The notes: generated by a model not told the origin, from the letters alone. 49,224 nucleotides of DNA from an uncultured Agathobacter sp. (GCA_945910395.1 CAMDYX010000017.1:1-49224); one strand, 5' to 3'; positions 29,960 through 38,457 are shown, numbered from the stretch's first letter. Numbers and translations are program-made.

Positions 29960-29988
29960 TTGCGATTGTAACAAAAATATGGTAGGAT
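29960..29988 (+). promoter_or_regulatory. Candidate promoter of the lipoprotein gene at 30027
   Basis: TTGCGA (29960-29965), a 17-bp spacer and TAGGAT (29983-29988), 38 bp before the start codon. Confidence 0.4.
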
Positions 29989-30026
29989 AATCTAAAATAA
30001 TAGGTGAAAATGAACAAGGAGAAGAG

Positions 30027-30749
30027 ATGAAAAAGAAGAGTGCCATTTTTCTGGTGCTTTCCATGAGTATAGCGTTTCTTTTTTGCGGATGTGGAACGCC
30101 GATGTATGAGCTTACGGCAGAAGAGGAAGAGTTGATTGTTCAGTATTCTGCTTATGCACTGGGGCGGTTTAATACCTATCAAAAGGACGGCATGCAGTAT
30201 TACAATAAAGAATTATACGAGGTGAAACCCCCAGAAAGTGTTTTGGAATCCACGAAAGAAGATCCGGAGAATGATTCGGAGCAAAATACTCTGGCGGAAG
30301 GAACAGGAAATTCTGGTAATACAGCTTACGGAAATGCAATCAGCTTTTCAGACGCCATCGGATACAAAAGTGAGCTTAAGGTCTCTTATCAGGGGTTTGA
30401 TCTGTCAGGTAACTATAAAGAGGGCAATTATTTTTCAATTGATGCAAAACCGGGATATCAATTGTGTGTTGCAAAATTTGAAATCAAGAACATAACGGAT
30501 AAAAAGGTGGAAGTAAACGCAATGGAGCAGAGCCCCACCTTTCGTCTCAGCATAGACGGAGGAAAAAGCTGGGTGAATGAAGATGCGACTTTACTGGTGT
30601 ATGATCTGTCTACCTATTATGGAACGCTAGATCCTTCAGACTCCGTCGAGTGTGTTCTTCTGTTTCAGATTCCGGAGGGCAAGAGCGTAAATAATGGCGA
30701 TGTTTCCTTTTCTGTTGTGATAAAAGGAACAATTTATTCAATTTACTAA
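30027..30749 (+). CDS. Surface lipoprotein with DUF4352/DUF5067-like domain
   Basis: This 240-aa protein has a signal peptide ending in lipobox LFCGC, so it is a membrane-attached exported protein. A linker rich in Glu, Asn and Ser (about 68-100) precedes a C-terminal beta-sandwich-like region (about 110-240). That region's KPGYQLCVAKFEIKNITDKK motif is typical of the immunoglobulin-like DUF4352/DUF5067 group. GGAGAAG precedes the ATG. It lies between the sensor kinase and cheV. Function is unknown; an extracellular partner for the kinase is only a guess based on position. Confidence 0.8.
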   Translation: MKKKSAIFLVLSMSIAFLFCGCGTPMYELTAEEEELIVQYSAYALGRFNTYQKDGMQYYNKELYEVKPPESVLESTKEDPENDSEQNTLAEGTGNSGNTAYGNAISFSDAIGYKSELKVSYQGFDLSGNYKEGNYFSIDAKPGYQLCVAKFEIKNITDKKVEVNAMEQSPTFRLSIDGGKSWVNEDATLLVYDLSTYYGTLDPSDSVECVLLFQIPEGKSVNNGDVSFSVVIKGTIYSIY

Positions 30750-30775
30750 AAATTTGCAAAAAAGTATAAAAAAAT

Positions 30776-30804
30776 AGACGAAATTGTCGAACTTATGCTA
30801 TAAT
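30776..30804 (+). promoter_or_regulatory. Candidate promoter of cheV
   Basis: TATAAT at 30799-30804 with a weak -35 (AGACGA at 30776-30781, 17-bp spacer). A poor alternative sigma28-type match overlaps it: TAAA at 30767-30770, 15 bp, GTCGAACT. The start codon is 30 bp downstream. Confidence 0.4.
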
Positions 30805-30833
30805 AAACTATATCTGAGATTGGGAGGCAATAT

Positions 30834-31736
30834 ATGGATACAAATATTCTATTGGAGTCAGGAACGAATGAGTTGGAAATACTCGAATTTACGTTGGAGG
30901 ATAATCATTACGGAATTAATGTGGCAAAGATTCGAGAAATTTTGCAATATTCCAAAGTTACTCCGGTTCCTAATACGCATCCGAGTGTAGAAGGTATTTT
31001 CATGCCGAGAGATACCATGATTACGGTTATCAATTTGAAGAAATGTTTAGGTCTTGGGGAACAGGAACAGAAGGGCTTATTCATTATCACAAACTTCAAT
31101 AAGCTGGATATCGCATTCCATGTAGACAACGTCATTGGAATTCATCGTGTATCCTGGAAAGAGATTATAAAACCGGATTCCACATTGAACGGACAGGATG
31201 GAAGTGTTTCTACCGGTGTAATCAAGATGGATGACAAATTGGTTGTGATCCTTGACTTTGAGTCCATTGTATCCTCCATTAGTCCGGAAACAGGACTTCG
31301 TACATCCGATGTAGAGAATATGATAGAGAGAGACCGAAGCGATTCACCGATTCTTATCGCAGAGGATTCCCCACTTCTCAGCAAGTTGATTACCGACTGC
31401 CTGAAAAAGGCCGGATACGAGCATCTTATTGTGACCACCAATGGAAAAGAGGCTTGGGATAGGCTGACGGAGATGAAAGAAGAGGGCAATGTAAAGGATA
31501 AGGTTCACTGTATTATTACAGACATTGAGATGCCTCAGATGGACGGACACAGACTTACAAAGCTTGTAAAGTCTGATGATACCTTAAAGAGTATTCCGCT
31601 CATCATCTTTTCTTCCCTTGTCAATGAGGAGATGAGACGTAAGGGAGATCAGCTTGGAGCCGATGCACAGCTTACAAAGCCTGAGATCGGACAACTTGTA
31701 GAGGCTATTGATAAGCTGATTGACGAAAGCAGATAA
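30834..31736 (+). CDS. cheV: CheV chemotaxis coupling protein (CheW-REC)
   Basis: This 300-aa protein has an N-terminal CheW domain (about 12-150, LEFTLEDNHYGINVAKIREI) followed by a receiver domain (about 172-298) with AEDSP (Glu177, Asp178) and phospho-acceptor Asp230 in IITDIEMPQMDG. CheV couples chemoreceptors to CheA and tunes the signal when its receiver is phosphorylated. TTGGGAGGCAA precedes the ATG. Other chemotaxis genes are not in the window. It ends at a perfect hairpin terminator. Confidence 0.94.
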   Translation: MDTNILLESGTNELEILEFTLEDNHYGINVAKIREILQYSKVTPVPNTHPSVEGIFMPRDTMITVINLKKCLGLGEQEQKGLFIITNFNKLDIAFHVDNVIGIHRVSWKEIIKPDSTLNGQDGSVSTGVIKMDDKLVVILDFESIVSSISPETGLRTSDVENMIERDRSDSPILIAEDSPLLSKLITDCLKKAGYEHLIVTTNGKEAWDRLTEMKEEGNVKDKVHCIITDIEMPQMDGHRLTKLVKSDDTLKSIPLIIFSSLVNEEMRRKGDQLGADAQLTKPEIGQLVEAIDKLIDESR

Positions 31737-31756
31737 TACATTTTTGGAAAAGTAAA

Positions 31757-31787
31757 GGATGTGATGAAATCATCACATCCTTTTATT
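31757..31787 (+). terminator. Rho-independent terminator of cheV
   Basis: GGATGTGATG pairs perfectly with CATCACATCC around an AAAT loop, followed by TTTTATT. In-frame start codons at 31761/31764 for the next gene lie inside this stem and are therefore unlikely to be used. Confidence 0.92.
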
Positions 31788-31808
31788 AAATATATTCGGA
31801 GAAACTGT

Positions 31809-33494
31809 ATGAGCAATAAATCATCGGAAAACTATCTGGATAATCTACTGGAATCCATTAGTGATATTGACAAATCAAAAAAAACAGAACTGGATTTTGT
31901 TCCGGAGAATATTTTTGGGGATGATCCCTTTGGAAAAAAAGAAGAACCGGAAGCCCTCTTTGGCGATAATCCTTTTGAAGAACCGGACAACATATTAGAG
32001 CAGGGCAATAAGGGAACACTAAGTGCTGACGATGAATTTTTGCGGGAATTCGAAAAGGAACTGGAATCTGATGCCTATAAGGATTATTTCACTGACTTCG
32101 AAGCGGAATTGGAAGAGGAACAGAGTCAGGAACTGGAGCTTCTGACAGAACATAAGGAAATCTCGGAGAATATTGATTCTATTTTGCAGGGAATCGAAGA
32201 AAATTCAAAAGAAGTAGAGCCTGTTCCGGCGATGCCGGACCCACGGACAGAAAGCGCTGAGGAAATCATAAGCAGTATCGAAAAAAATGATGCCGCAAGA
32301 AGCGAACTGGGAAGTTTGGATAGCCTGGATGATCTGGGAGATCTTTCGGAATTGGGAGACATACAGGTTATCGGAGAGGAGAACGCAGGGGGGGAACCTC
32401 TTATATTGACCGAGTCAGGAGAACCGGATCTTGCGGGAGTAAAGGACGAGGATCTGATTGATCTCCTTGCAAAAACAGATGGGTTATCTGATCTTGGCGA
32501 CATATTGCAAAGCGATGAGGCGGATATTCCATTAGACGAAGAGGATACAATCGGAAAATTCGCGGAAGGCGAAATGAGCCGGGAAGAAAAGGAAGAAGCC
32601 GAAGAAGGAAAGACGAAGGGGAAAAAGAAGGAAAAAAAGAAATCCCCGAAGGAAAAAAGTAAGGGCGGATTTTTGGAAAAATTTAAGCTGTTGATCTTCG
32701 GAGAGGATGAGGAAGAGGAAGAGGAAGAGGAATCCAAAGCAAAGGAAAAGGAAGCGTCTCCACAAAAAAATTCTGCTGCGGAGCTTTCTGATGAAAATGC
32801 CCAAATATTAGCGGAACTGGAAGGGGAAGAGGATTCAGTACCGGAAAAAGGAAATAAGAAAAAAGAGAAGGCAAAAAAGGAAAAGAAAGCGAAGGCGAAA
32901 AAGCCGGCAAAAGAAAAGAAACCGAAGCCAAAAAAAGAACCAAAACCAAAGAAAGAGAAGAAGCCAAAGGAAAAGGACAATACGCCACCACTTCCAAAGA
33001 AACCGGTCATCATGATTCTTTTGATGGCAGCCTCTTTTGTTATGCTGGTTATGCTTGGTACCTCACTTCTGAATTACGGTTCGGATCTTGCGATTGCGGA
33101 AGAATTGTATCAGAAGGGCAGCTACTATGAAGGCTATGAACAGCTGCAGGGACAAAAGATCAAAGAGAAGGACGAGATTTTCTATGCACAGCTGAAAATA
33201 CTTGCGACTGTGGACAGTCAGTATCAGGCCTATCTTGTCTTTTTAAAAAATGGACAGGAGGCCAGAGCGGTAGATAGTCTGGTGTGTGCAGCCGGAAGAT
33301 ATGATTTAAACAGGGAAAAGGCTGTTGAAGCTGAGTGCCAGCAGGAATATGATGCATTGGGGGAGAAGATTGCAAATGCACTTGCCGGATATGATATGAC
33401 ATTGGAAGAGGCAGTTATGCTGTATAGCAAGCCGAATCGGATCGAGTATACAAGGGCATTGGAGGATAAGCTTGAAAGCTTAGGACTGAAATAA
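31809..33494 (+). CDS. Highly charged, largely disordered single-pass membrane protein
   Basis: This 561-aa protein starts at the ATG at 31809 (CGGAGAAA 6 bp upstream), past the cheV terminator. The N-terminal ~255 residues are acidic and low-complexity, with FGDDPFG/FGDNPFEEP repeats and LGSLDSLDDLGDLSELGD. Lys/Glu-rich tracts follow, including EEEEEEE, then a basic KPKKEPKPKKEKKPKEK stretch. One membrane helix (about 399-420, VIMILLMAASFVMLVMLGTS) comes next and a C-terminal helical, TPR-like region (about 425-561, AEELYQKGSYYEGYEQLQGQ) that would be outside. I know no family for it. Its position after cheV hints at motility or signalling, but the terminator separates the transcripts. Confidence 0.8.
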   Translation: MSNKSSENYLDNLLESISDIDKSKKTELDFVPENIFGDDPFGKKEEPEALFGDNPFEEPDNILEQGNKGTLSADDEFLREFEKELESDAYKDYFTDFEAELEEEQSQELELLTEHKEISENIDSILQGIEENSKEVEPVPAMPDPRTESAEEIISSIEKNDAARSELGSLDSLDDLGDLSELGDIQVIGEENAGGEPLILTESGEPDLAGVKDEDLIDLLAKTDGLSDLGDILQSDEADIPLDEEDTIGKFAEGEMSREEKEEAEEGKTKGKKKEKKKSPKEKSKGGFLEKFKLLIFGEDEEEEEEEESKAKEKEASPQKNSAAELSDENAQILAELEGEEDSVPEKGNKKKEKAKKEKKAKAKKPAKEKKPKPKKEPKPKKEKKPKEKDNTPPLPKKPVIMILLMAASFVMLVMLGTSLLNYGSDLAIAEELYQKGSYYEGYEQLQGQKIKEKDEIFYAQLKILATVDSQYQAYLVFLKNGQEARAVDSLVCAAGRYDLNREKAVEAECQQEYDALGEKIANALAGYDMTLEEAVMLYSKPNRIEYTRALEDKLESLGLK

Positions 33495-33508
33495 TAGGAG
33501 GCACAATT

Positions 33509-34129
33509 TTGGTTGCAATAATTGATTACAATGCAGGAAATTTGAAGAGCGTAGAGAAGGCAGTAAATCTTTTACAGGAACCATGCAGGATCACACGGGA
33601 CCGCAATGAGATTCTGCATGCGGATAAGGTCATTCTTCCGGGGGTTGGAGCCTTTGGCGATGCAATGTCTGAACTGAAAAAGTATGAGCTTGATAAGGTA
33701 ATACGGGAGGTTGCGGAAAAAGGAACACCGTTTCTCGGAATATGCTTAGGATTACAGCTGCTGTTTGAGGGAAGTGACGAGAGCAGCGGTGTGGAAGGTC
33801 TTCATATTTTAGATGGAAAGATACTTCGTATTCCGGATAAGGAAGGGTTAAAGATTCCGCATATTGGCTGGAATTCTCTTTCCCTTATGAATGAGGGCAG
33901 GTTATTTCAAAATCTAAACAAAAACCCATATGTTTATTTTGTACATTCCTATTATCTGAAAGCAGCAGATGAAAGTATTGTAAAAGCAACTACGGATTAC
34001 AGTGTGACCATTCATGCATCAGTGGAAAAGGGAAATGTATTTGCATGTCAGTTCCATCCGGAAAAAAGCAGTACAGTAGGACTTTCTATCCTAAAGAACT
34101 TTATTTCCATTCAGAAAGGAGAGTTGTAA
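33509..34129 (+). CDS. hisH: Imidazole glycerol phosphate synthase, glutaminase subunit
   Basis: This 206-aa class-I glutamine amidotransferase supplies ammonia to HisF in histidine synthesis. It starts [16 protein letters not shown] and has the oxyanion block [11 protein letters not shown], the nucleophile cysteine in [15 protein letters not shown] and the His-Glu pair in CQFHPEKSS. The start is TTG at 33509 with AGGAGG 8 bp upstream. Its stop overlaps hisF by one base (TAATG), which suits two proteins that form a 1:1 complex. Confidence 0.96.
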   Translation: MVAIIDYNAGNLKSVEKAVNLLQEPCRITRDRNEILHADKVILPGVGAFGDAMSELKKYELDKVIREVAEKGTPFLGICLGLQLLFEGSDESSGVEGLHILDGKILRIPDKEGLKIPHIGWNSLSLMNEGRLFQNLNKNPYVYFVHSYYLKAADESIVKATTDYSVTIHASVEKGNVFACQFHPEKSSTVGLSILKNFISIQKGEL

Positions 34130-34890
34130 TGTTTACTAAGCGTATTATTCCCTGTCTGGATGTAAATAACGGACGAGTGGTAAAGGGTGTTAATTTTGTG
34201 AATTTAAGAGATGCCGGTGATCCTGTGGAAATTGCAGCTGCCTATGATAAAGCAGGTGCGGATGAGGTGGTTTTTTTAGACATTACCGCATCTTCCGATA
34301 ACCGGGGAACTGTGGTAGACATGGTAAGGCGTGTGGCCGAGCGGGTGTTTATTCCCTTTACGGTGGGAGGAGGAATACGGACCGTAGATGATTTTAAGGC
34401 CCTGCTTCGGGAAGGGGCAGACAAGATCTCCATTAATTCCTCTGCCATTAATACTCCGGAATTGATCAGTAATGCGGCAGATAAATTCGGAAGTCAGTGC
34501 GTGGTTGTGGCAATTGATGCAAGACGCAGGGCGGACGGAAGCGGCTGGAATGTCTACAAGAATGGCGGACGTATCGATACAGGACTGGACGCAGTGGAAT
34601 GGGCAATAAGAGCAAACCAGCTGGGGGCAGGAGAGATTCTACTTACCAGTATGGATGCGGATGGCACAAAGGCCGGATATGACATTGAACTTACGAGAAT
34701 GATTGCGGACAATGTCTCAATTCCGGTGATTGCTTCCGGAGGAGCAGGAACCAAAGAGCATTTTTATGATGCTCTGGTGGATGGTCATGCGGATGCAGCA
34801 CTTGCAGCTTCCCTTTTCCACTATAAGGAGCTGGAAATTATGGATTTGAAAAATTATCTTGCAGACAGAGGAGTTTCTGTCCGCAGATAG
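34129..34890 (+). CDS. hisF: Imidazole glycerol phosphate synthase, cyclase subunit
   Basis: This 253-aa (beta/alpha)8 barrel makes imidazole glycerol phosphate and AICAR from PRFAR and ammonia. Landmarks are [20 protein letters not shown] with catalytic Asp11, [17 protein letters not shown] with Asp130, [13 protein letters not shown] and [13 protein letters not shown]. The ATG at 34129 with GGAGAG upstream gives the standard length. Only hisH and hisF of the histidine pathway occur here, so the rest must be elsewhere. Confidence 0.97.
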   Translation: MFTKRIIPCLDVNNGRVVKGVNFVNLRDAGDPVEIAAAYDKAGADEVVFLDITASSDNRGTVVDMVRRVAERVFIPFTVGGGIRTVDDFKALLREGADKISINSSAINTPELISNAADKFGSQCVVVAIDARRRADGSGWNVYKNGGRIDTGLDAVEWAIRANQLGAGEILLTSMDADGTKAGYDIELTRMIADNVSIPVIASGGAGTKEHFYDALVDGHADAALAASLFHYKELEIMDLKNYLADRGVSVRR

Positions 34891-34903
34891 GAGATGAAAT
34901 GAT

Positions 34904-35581
34904 ATGGCAATGATCACAAATGACTGGCTGCCTTCTGTGGAGGCAGAGTTTAAGAAACCATATTATAAGCAACTGTATCAGTTCGTAAAAGAGGAGTATA
35001 GCAGGGCGACGATTTACCCCCCGGCAGAGGATATTTTTAATGCCATGCACTTTACGCCCCTTAGCAAGGTGAAGGTTTTGATTTTGGGACAGGACCCCTA
35101 TCATGAACCGAATCAGGCCCATGGTCTGTCATTTTCGGTTCCGGTGGATCAGAAAAATATTCCTCCTTCCCTGCAGAATATTTATAAGGAACTGAACTCT
35201 GATCTGGGGTGTTATATCCCAAACAACGGATATTTAAAAAAATGGGCGGATCAGGGAGTCCTTTTACTGAACACGGTACTTACCGTTCGGGCACATCAGG
35301 CCTTCTCTCATCAGGGAAAGGGCTGGGAGCAGTTTACGGATGCTATCATTTCCGCAGTGAACGAACAGGAACGACCGATTGTTTATATGCTTTGGGGAAA
35401 ACCTGCACAAAGCAAAATGGCGATGCTGAACAATCCAAAGCACCTGATTCTTACTGCACCGCATCCAAGTCCACTGTCAGCCCATAGAGGATTTATGGGA
35501 TGCAAGCATTTCAGTAAGGCAAATGAATTCTTGATTGCAAATGGGCAAAAGCCGATTGACTGGCAGATCGAGAATATTTAG
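34904..35581 (+). CDS. ung: Uracil-DNA glycosylase
   Basis: This 225-aa family 1 UDG removes uracil from DNA. It has the water-activating loop GQDPYHEPNQAHGLSFSV, the NTVLTVRAHQAFSHQGKGWE uracil-recognition region and the DNA-intercalation loop HPSPLSAHRGF. The length is typical. TAGGAGATGAAATGAT precedes the ATG. It is 13 bp after hisF and probably on the same transcript. It is followed directly by a copy of the dispersed hairpin element. Confidence 0.97.
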   Translation: MAMITNDWLPSVEAEFKKPYYKQLYQFVKEEYSRATIYPPAEDIFNAMHFTPLSKVKVLILGQDPYHEPNQAHGLSFSVPVDQKNIPPSLQNIYKELNSDLGCYIPNNGYLKKWADQGVLLLNTVLTVRAHQAFSHQGKGWEQFTDAIISAVNEQERPIVYMLWGKPAQSKMAMLNNPKHLILTAPHPSPLSAHRGFMGCKHFSKANEFLIANGQKPIDWQIENI

Positions 35582-35763
35582 ATCCTATTTCGTAAAGGTG
35601 TTTCTGGAATGAATTTGCATATTCGACTCAGAACCCACTCTCGTTTGTAAAAAGCGTAGCGGTACTAAATTCGCAATAAATTGCTCATTAAGTGCCGACG
35701 CTTTTTAAACGTTCTGATTCGAATAGCAAAATTCATTCTAAGAAACACCATTTCGAAAAGGAT
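35582..35763 (+). repeat. Dispersed hairpin element, full copy 2
   Basis: Here the inverted repeat extends to the ends: ATCCT (35582) and AGGAT (35759-35763). GGTGTTTC...GGAATGAATTTGCATATTCG is matched by CGAATAGCAAAATTCATTCT...GAAACACC. The inner stem is AAAAAGCGT / ACGCTTTTT and the loop region has GCAATAAATTGC. The extra CCACTCT is again only on the left. It lies between ung and the FliD-like gene. Confidence 0.9.
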
Positions 35764-35778
35764 GATAAATATACACAT

Positions 35779-35805
35779 TAAATATGTGATATGTGTAACC
35801 GATAT
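35779..35805 (+). promoter_or_regulatory. Sigma28 (SigD/FliA)-type flagellar promoter
   Basis: TAAA (35779-35782), 15 bp, ACCGATAT (35798-35805) matches the TAAA-N15-GCCGATAA consensus in TAAA and CCGATA. It lies 53 bp before the start of the FliD-like gene, which has AAAGGAG in front of its ATG. Confidence 0.7.
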
Positions 35806-35858
35806 ATAGGATAGGTACATAAGTCATGGATGACATTTTTTCAAAGGAGTGATTAATT

Positions 35859-36590
35859 ATGGCAGGAATTTCAGGGTATGATTCAAATTCAATCAGTATG
35901 TTGTTTTCTGGATTGAATAGTCAAAAATCAAGTAGCAATGTGTTTTTTGGTGGGAATAGCGGAACAAATATGGGAATTGATCTGTCTACCTATGGATTGA
36001 TAAGGAGCGGATCCTATTTTAAGCTTATGAAGTCCTACTATTCTCTGGATGGGAAGAATGAGGCGGTAAAGGATGCTGTTGCTTCAACCTCCACCTCAGC
36101 AGATTCGGCAAAAACATTGACCGCGATCAAGAGCACATCAGAGGATTTGTCAAAGGCAGCAGAGAGCTTGTACAAATCAAAGGATTCTGACAGAGAGGAG
36201 CTTTATAAAGCGCTTGACCAATTTGTGGAGGGGTACAATTCTTTGATTGAAGCGACAGGGAAGTCAAATACATCCTCCATTGCAAACGCTGCAGCATCTA
36301 TGATTAACAACACCGCCAACAATGCAAAGCTTCTTGGAAAAGCAGGTATAAAAATAGATTCTGAGGATTATACCTTATCCATTGACAAGGATGCATTTAT
36401 GAAGGCAGACAGCTCTGTGGTTTCGACATTGTTTCAGGGAACAGGTTCTTTTGCATATGCAACTGCAGTAAAGGCATCTATGATCAACAGTTATGCGAAC
36501 ATCGAGAGCTCCAAATCCAACACCTACAATAGTCAGGGAAATTACACCTACAACTATAATACAGGGGAGCTGTATAATACCAAATTTTAG
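35859..36590 (+). CDS. Small FliD-like protein, probably flagellum-associated
   Basis: This 243-aa protein is rich in Ser, Asn, Ala and Thr and has no cysteine, signal peptide or membrane helix, as is common for proteins secreted through the flagellar apparatus. The C-terminal half (about 118-215) resembles the end of the flagellar cap protein FliD: LDQFVEGYNSLIEAT, then LLGKAGIKIDSEDYTLSIDK, then SSVVSTLFQGTGSFAYATAV. FliD proteins are normally 400-700 aa, so the hook-associated N-terminal part is missing. The tail is Tyr/Asn-rich (YNSQGNYTYNYNTGELYNTK). The sigma28-type promoter supports a late flagellar role. It stands alone, without other flagellar genes nearby. Confidence 0.65.
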   Translation: MAGISGYDSNSISMLFSGLNSQKSSSNVFFGGNSGTNMGIDLSTYGLIRSGSYFKLMKSYYSLDGKNEAVKDAVASTSTSADSAKTLTAIKSTSEDLSKAAESLYKSKDSDREELYKALDQFVEGYNSLIEATGKSNTSSIANAAASMINNTANNAKLLGKAGIKIDSEDYTLSIDKDAFMKADSSVVSTLFQGTGSFAYATAVKASMINSYANIESSKSNTYNSQGNYTYNYNTGELYNTKF

Positions 36591-36610
36591 TGTGGAATAT
36601 ATTAGATTGT

Positions 36611-36673
36611 AAAAAAAGACCATCTTGTTACCGATGCAATTCTGTAGCATTCGTAACAGGACGGTCTTTTTTT
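36611..36673. terminator. Bidirectional terminator between convergent genes
   Basis: AAAGACC pairs with GGTCTTT, TTGTTAC with GTAACA and GATGC with GCAT, forming a long interrupted stem flanked by A7 and T7 runs. It would stop transcription of the FliD-like gene, and of the ABC-F gene from the other side. Confidence 0.88.
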
Positions 36674-36700
36674 ACTCCTATTCCGAAAAGGGAGTTTTTT
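36674..36700. repeat. Minimal end-to-end remnant of the dispersed hairpin element
   Basis: ACTCCTATTCCGAAAAGGGA then GTTTTTT corresponds to the outermost ends of the element (ACTCCCATTTCGG...CCGAAATGGGAGT) joined without the middle. It is also a small terminator-like hairpin. It is short, so convergence is possible. Confidence 0.4.
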
Positions 36701-36705
36701 AATGA

Positions 36706-38346
36706 TTAGTTATCGTTTTCGTCGTCAGCAGACATAGAGTAAACCTGACGCTTTCTTGCCATAACATCGCTTTCCAGATATTCATCGTAGGTAGATACCT
36801 TATCGATCATGGAACCATCCGGTAGGAATTCAATGATACGATTCGCAGTGGTCTGTACCACCTGATGATCCCGGCAGGCAAAAAGAATAACGCCGGAGAA
36901 CTTGATCATACCATTATTCAGTGCGGTGATAGACTCCATATCCAAATGGTCGGTTGGCTCATCGAAGATCAGAACGTTGCTGGCCTGAATCATCATGCGG
37001 GAGAGAAGTACACGAACCTTTTCTCCTCCGGAGAGCACGCGCATTTTTTTAACACCATCCTCACCGGCAAAGAGCATTCTTCCTAAGAAACCGCGGACAT
37101 AGGTGGCATCCTTGATTTCGGAATACTGGGTAAGCCAGTCTACGATTAAGTCATCTGTAGCAAAGATTTCAGTATTGTCCTTTGGAAAATATGCCTGACT
37201 TGTGGTGACACCCCACTTGTAGGTGCCTTCATCCGGCTCCATCTCACCTGCAAGAATTTTAAAGAGGGTAGTTTTTGCAAGCTCATTTCCACCGACAAAA
37301 GCAATTTTATCATCGTGTCCGACAATAAAGGAAATGTTATCCAGAACCTTTACGCCATCGATGGTCTTTGAGATTCCATCCACAGTAAGAACCTCATTTC
37401 CGATTTCACGGCTGGGTCTGAAATCGATATATGGATATTTACGGCTGGATGGCTTGATTTCATCCAGCTGGATTTTTTCCAATGCGCGCTTACGTGAGGT
37501 GGCCTGCTTCGACTTGGAAGCATTTGCAGAGAATCGGGAGATAAATTCCTGTAATTCCTTGATCTTTTCTTCCTTTTTCTTGTTCGCTTCCTTCATCTGG
37601 CGGACTAAAAGCTGGCTGGACTCATACCAGAAGTCATAGTTTCCTGCGTAAAGCTGGATTTTTCCATAATCCATGTCTGCGATATTGGTGCAGACCTTAT
37701 TTAAAAAGTATCGGTCGTGGGATACCACAATGATACAGTTCTCAAAGTTGATCAAAAATTCCTCTAACCAGGCAATTGCGTCAAGATCCAAGTGGTTTGT
37801 AGGCTCGTCGAGAAGTAAAATGTCAGGGTTTCCGAAAAGGGCCTGAGCGAGAAGAACCTTTACCTTCAGAGCACTTGGCATATCCTTCATCAGGGTGTAA
37901 TGGTCTTCCGTTGGAATACCAAGTCCGTTTAACAGGGTAGCAGCATCGGATTCTGCATTCCAACCGTCCATATCTGCAAATTCTGCCTCGAGCTCGCTGG
38001 CACGTATGCCGTCTTCATCTGAGAAATCTTCTTTCATATAGATGGCATCTTTTTCCTTCATGATGTCATATAAACGTTTATTACCCATGATTACGGTATC
38101 AAGAACCGGGTATTCATCATATTTAAAATGGTCCTGCTGTAAGAAGGAAAGTCTCTGGCCGGGGGTGATAACGACCTCACCGCTGGTGGGTTCAAGCTGT
38201 CCGGATAAAATCTTTAAGAAAGTGGATTTTCCGGCACCGTTTGCTCCGATAAGTCCATAACAGTTTCCTTCTGTAAACTTGATATTGACATCCTCAAACA
38301 GGGCTTTTTTTCCGAGTCGTAAAGTTACATTATTTGCACTGATCAT
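36706..38346 (-). CDS. ABC-F family protein (YbiT/YkpA-like) with altered ATPase motifs
   Basis: This 546-aa protein has two ABC domains and no membrane part. ABC-F proteins bind the ribosome and act in translation or antibiotic resistance. Domain 1 has Walker A GANGAGKST (34-42), Walker B LLLDEPTNHLD and switch VVSHDRYFL, but the signature LSGGQ is replaced by MPSAL (156-160). A charged linker spans about 245-300. In domain 2, Walker A reads GGNELAKTT (352-360), the signature LSGGE (439-443) and Walker B Glu463 are intact, EPTNHLD is EPTDHLD, and the switch SHD is CRD (491-493). The frame is open throughout, so these are substitutions rather than a frameshift. AAAGG lies 8 bp before the ATG. 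Confidence 0.9.
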   Translation of the reverse strand: MISANNVTLRLGKKALFEDVNIKFTEGNCYGLIGANGAGKSTFLKILSGQLEPTSGEVVITPGQRLSFLQQDHFKYDEYPVLDTVIMGNKRLYDIMKEKDAIYMKEDFSDEDGIRASELEAEFADMDGWNAESDAATLLNGLGIPTEDHYTLMKDMPSALKVKVLLAQALFGNPDILLLDEPTNHLDLDAIAWLEEFLINFENCIIVVSHDRYFLNKVCTNIADMDYGKIQLYAGNYDFWYESSQLLVRQMKEANKKKEEKIKELQEFISRFSANASKSKQATSRKRALEKIQLDEIKPSSRKYPYIDFRPSREIGNEVLTVDGISKTIDGVKVLDNISFIVGHDDKIAFVGGNELAKTTLFKILAGEMEPDEGTYKWGVTTSQAYFPKDNTEIFATDDLIVDWLTQYSEIKDATYVRGFLGRMLFAGEDGVKKMRVLSGGEKVRVLLSRMMIQASNVLIFDEPTDHLDMESITALNNGMIKFSGVILFACRDHQVVQTTANRIIEFLPDGSMIDKVSTYDEYLESDVMARKRQVYSMSADDENDN

Positions 38347-38428
38347 AAATTTTACCTTTCTATATATCGGTTAATATGCAATCGCTTTCTATTTTATCCT
38401 ATAATTTGTATTTTGCAAGTGTTTTATC

Positions 38429-38457
38429 TTGGATTCGACAAAATCTGATGTTATAAT
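38429..38457 (+). promoter_or_regulatory. Promoter of the GGDEF-EAL gene
   Basis: TTGGAT (38429-38434), a 17-bp spacer and TATAAT (38452-38457), 43 bp before the start codon. It lies in the divergent region with the ABC-F gene. Confidence 0.65.

Noticed and set aside
31761..31808. Upstream start codons for the charged membrane protein
   Set aside because: They lie inside the cheV terminator stem; the ATG at 31809 has its own ribosome site.
32126..33013. Long minus-strand open frame (295 codons) opposite the charged membrane protein
   Set aside because: It is Phe/Ser-rich only because it is the complement of Lys/Glu codons. No ribosome site or family similarity; the plus-strand gene is clear.
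34045..34128. N-terminal extension of hisF
   Set aside because: It overlaps the end of his[13 protein letters not shown] at 34129 is the standard start, with GGAGAG upstream.
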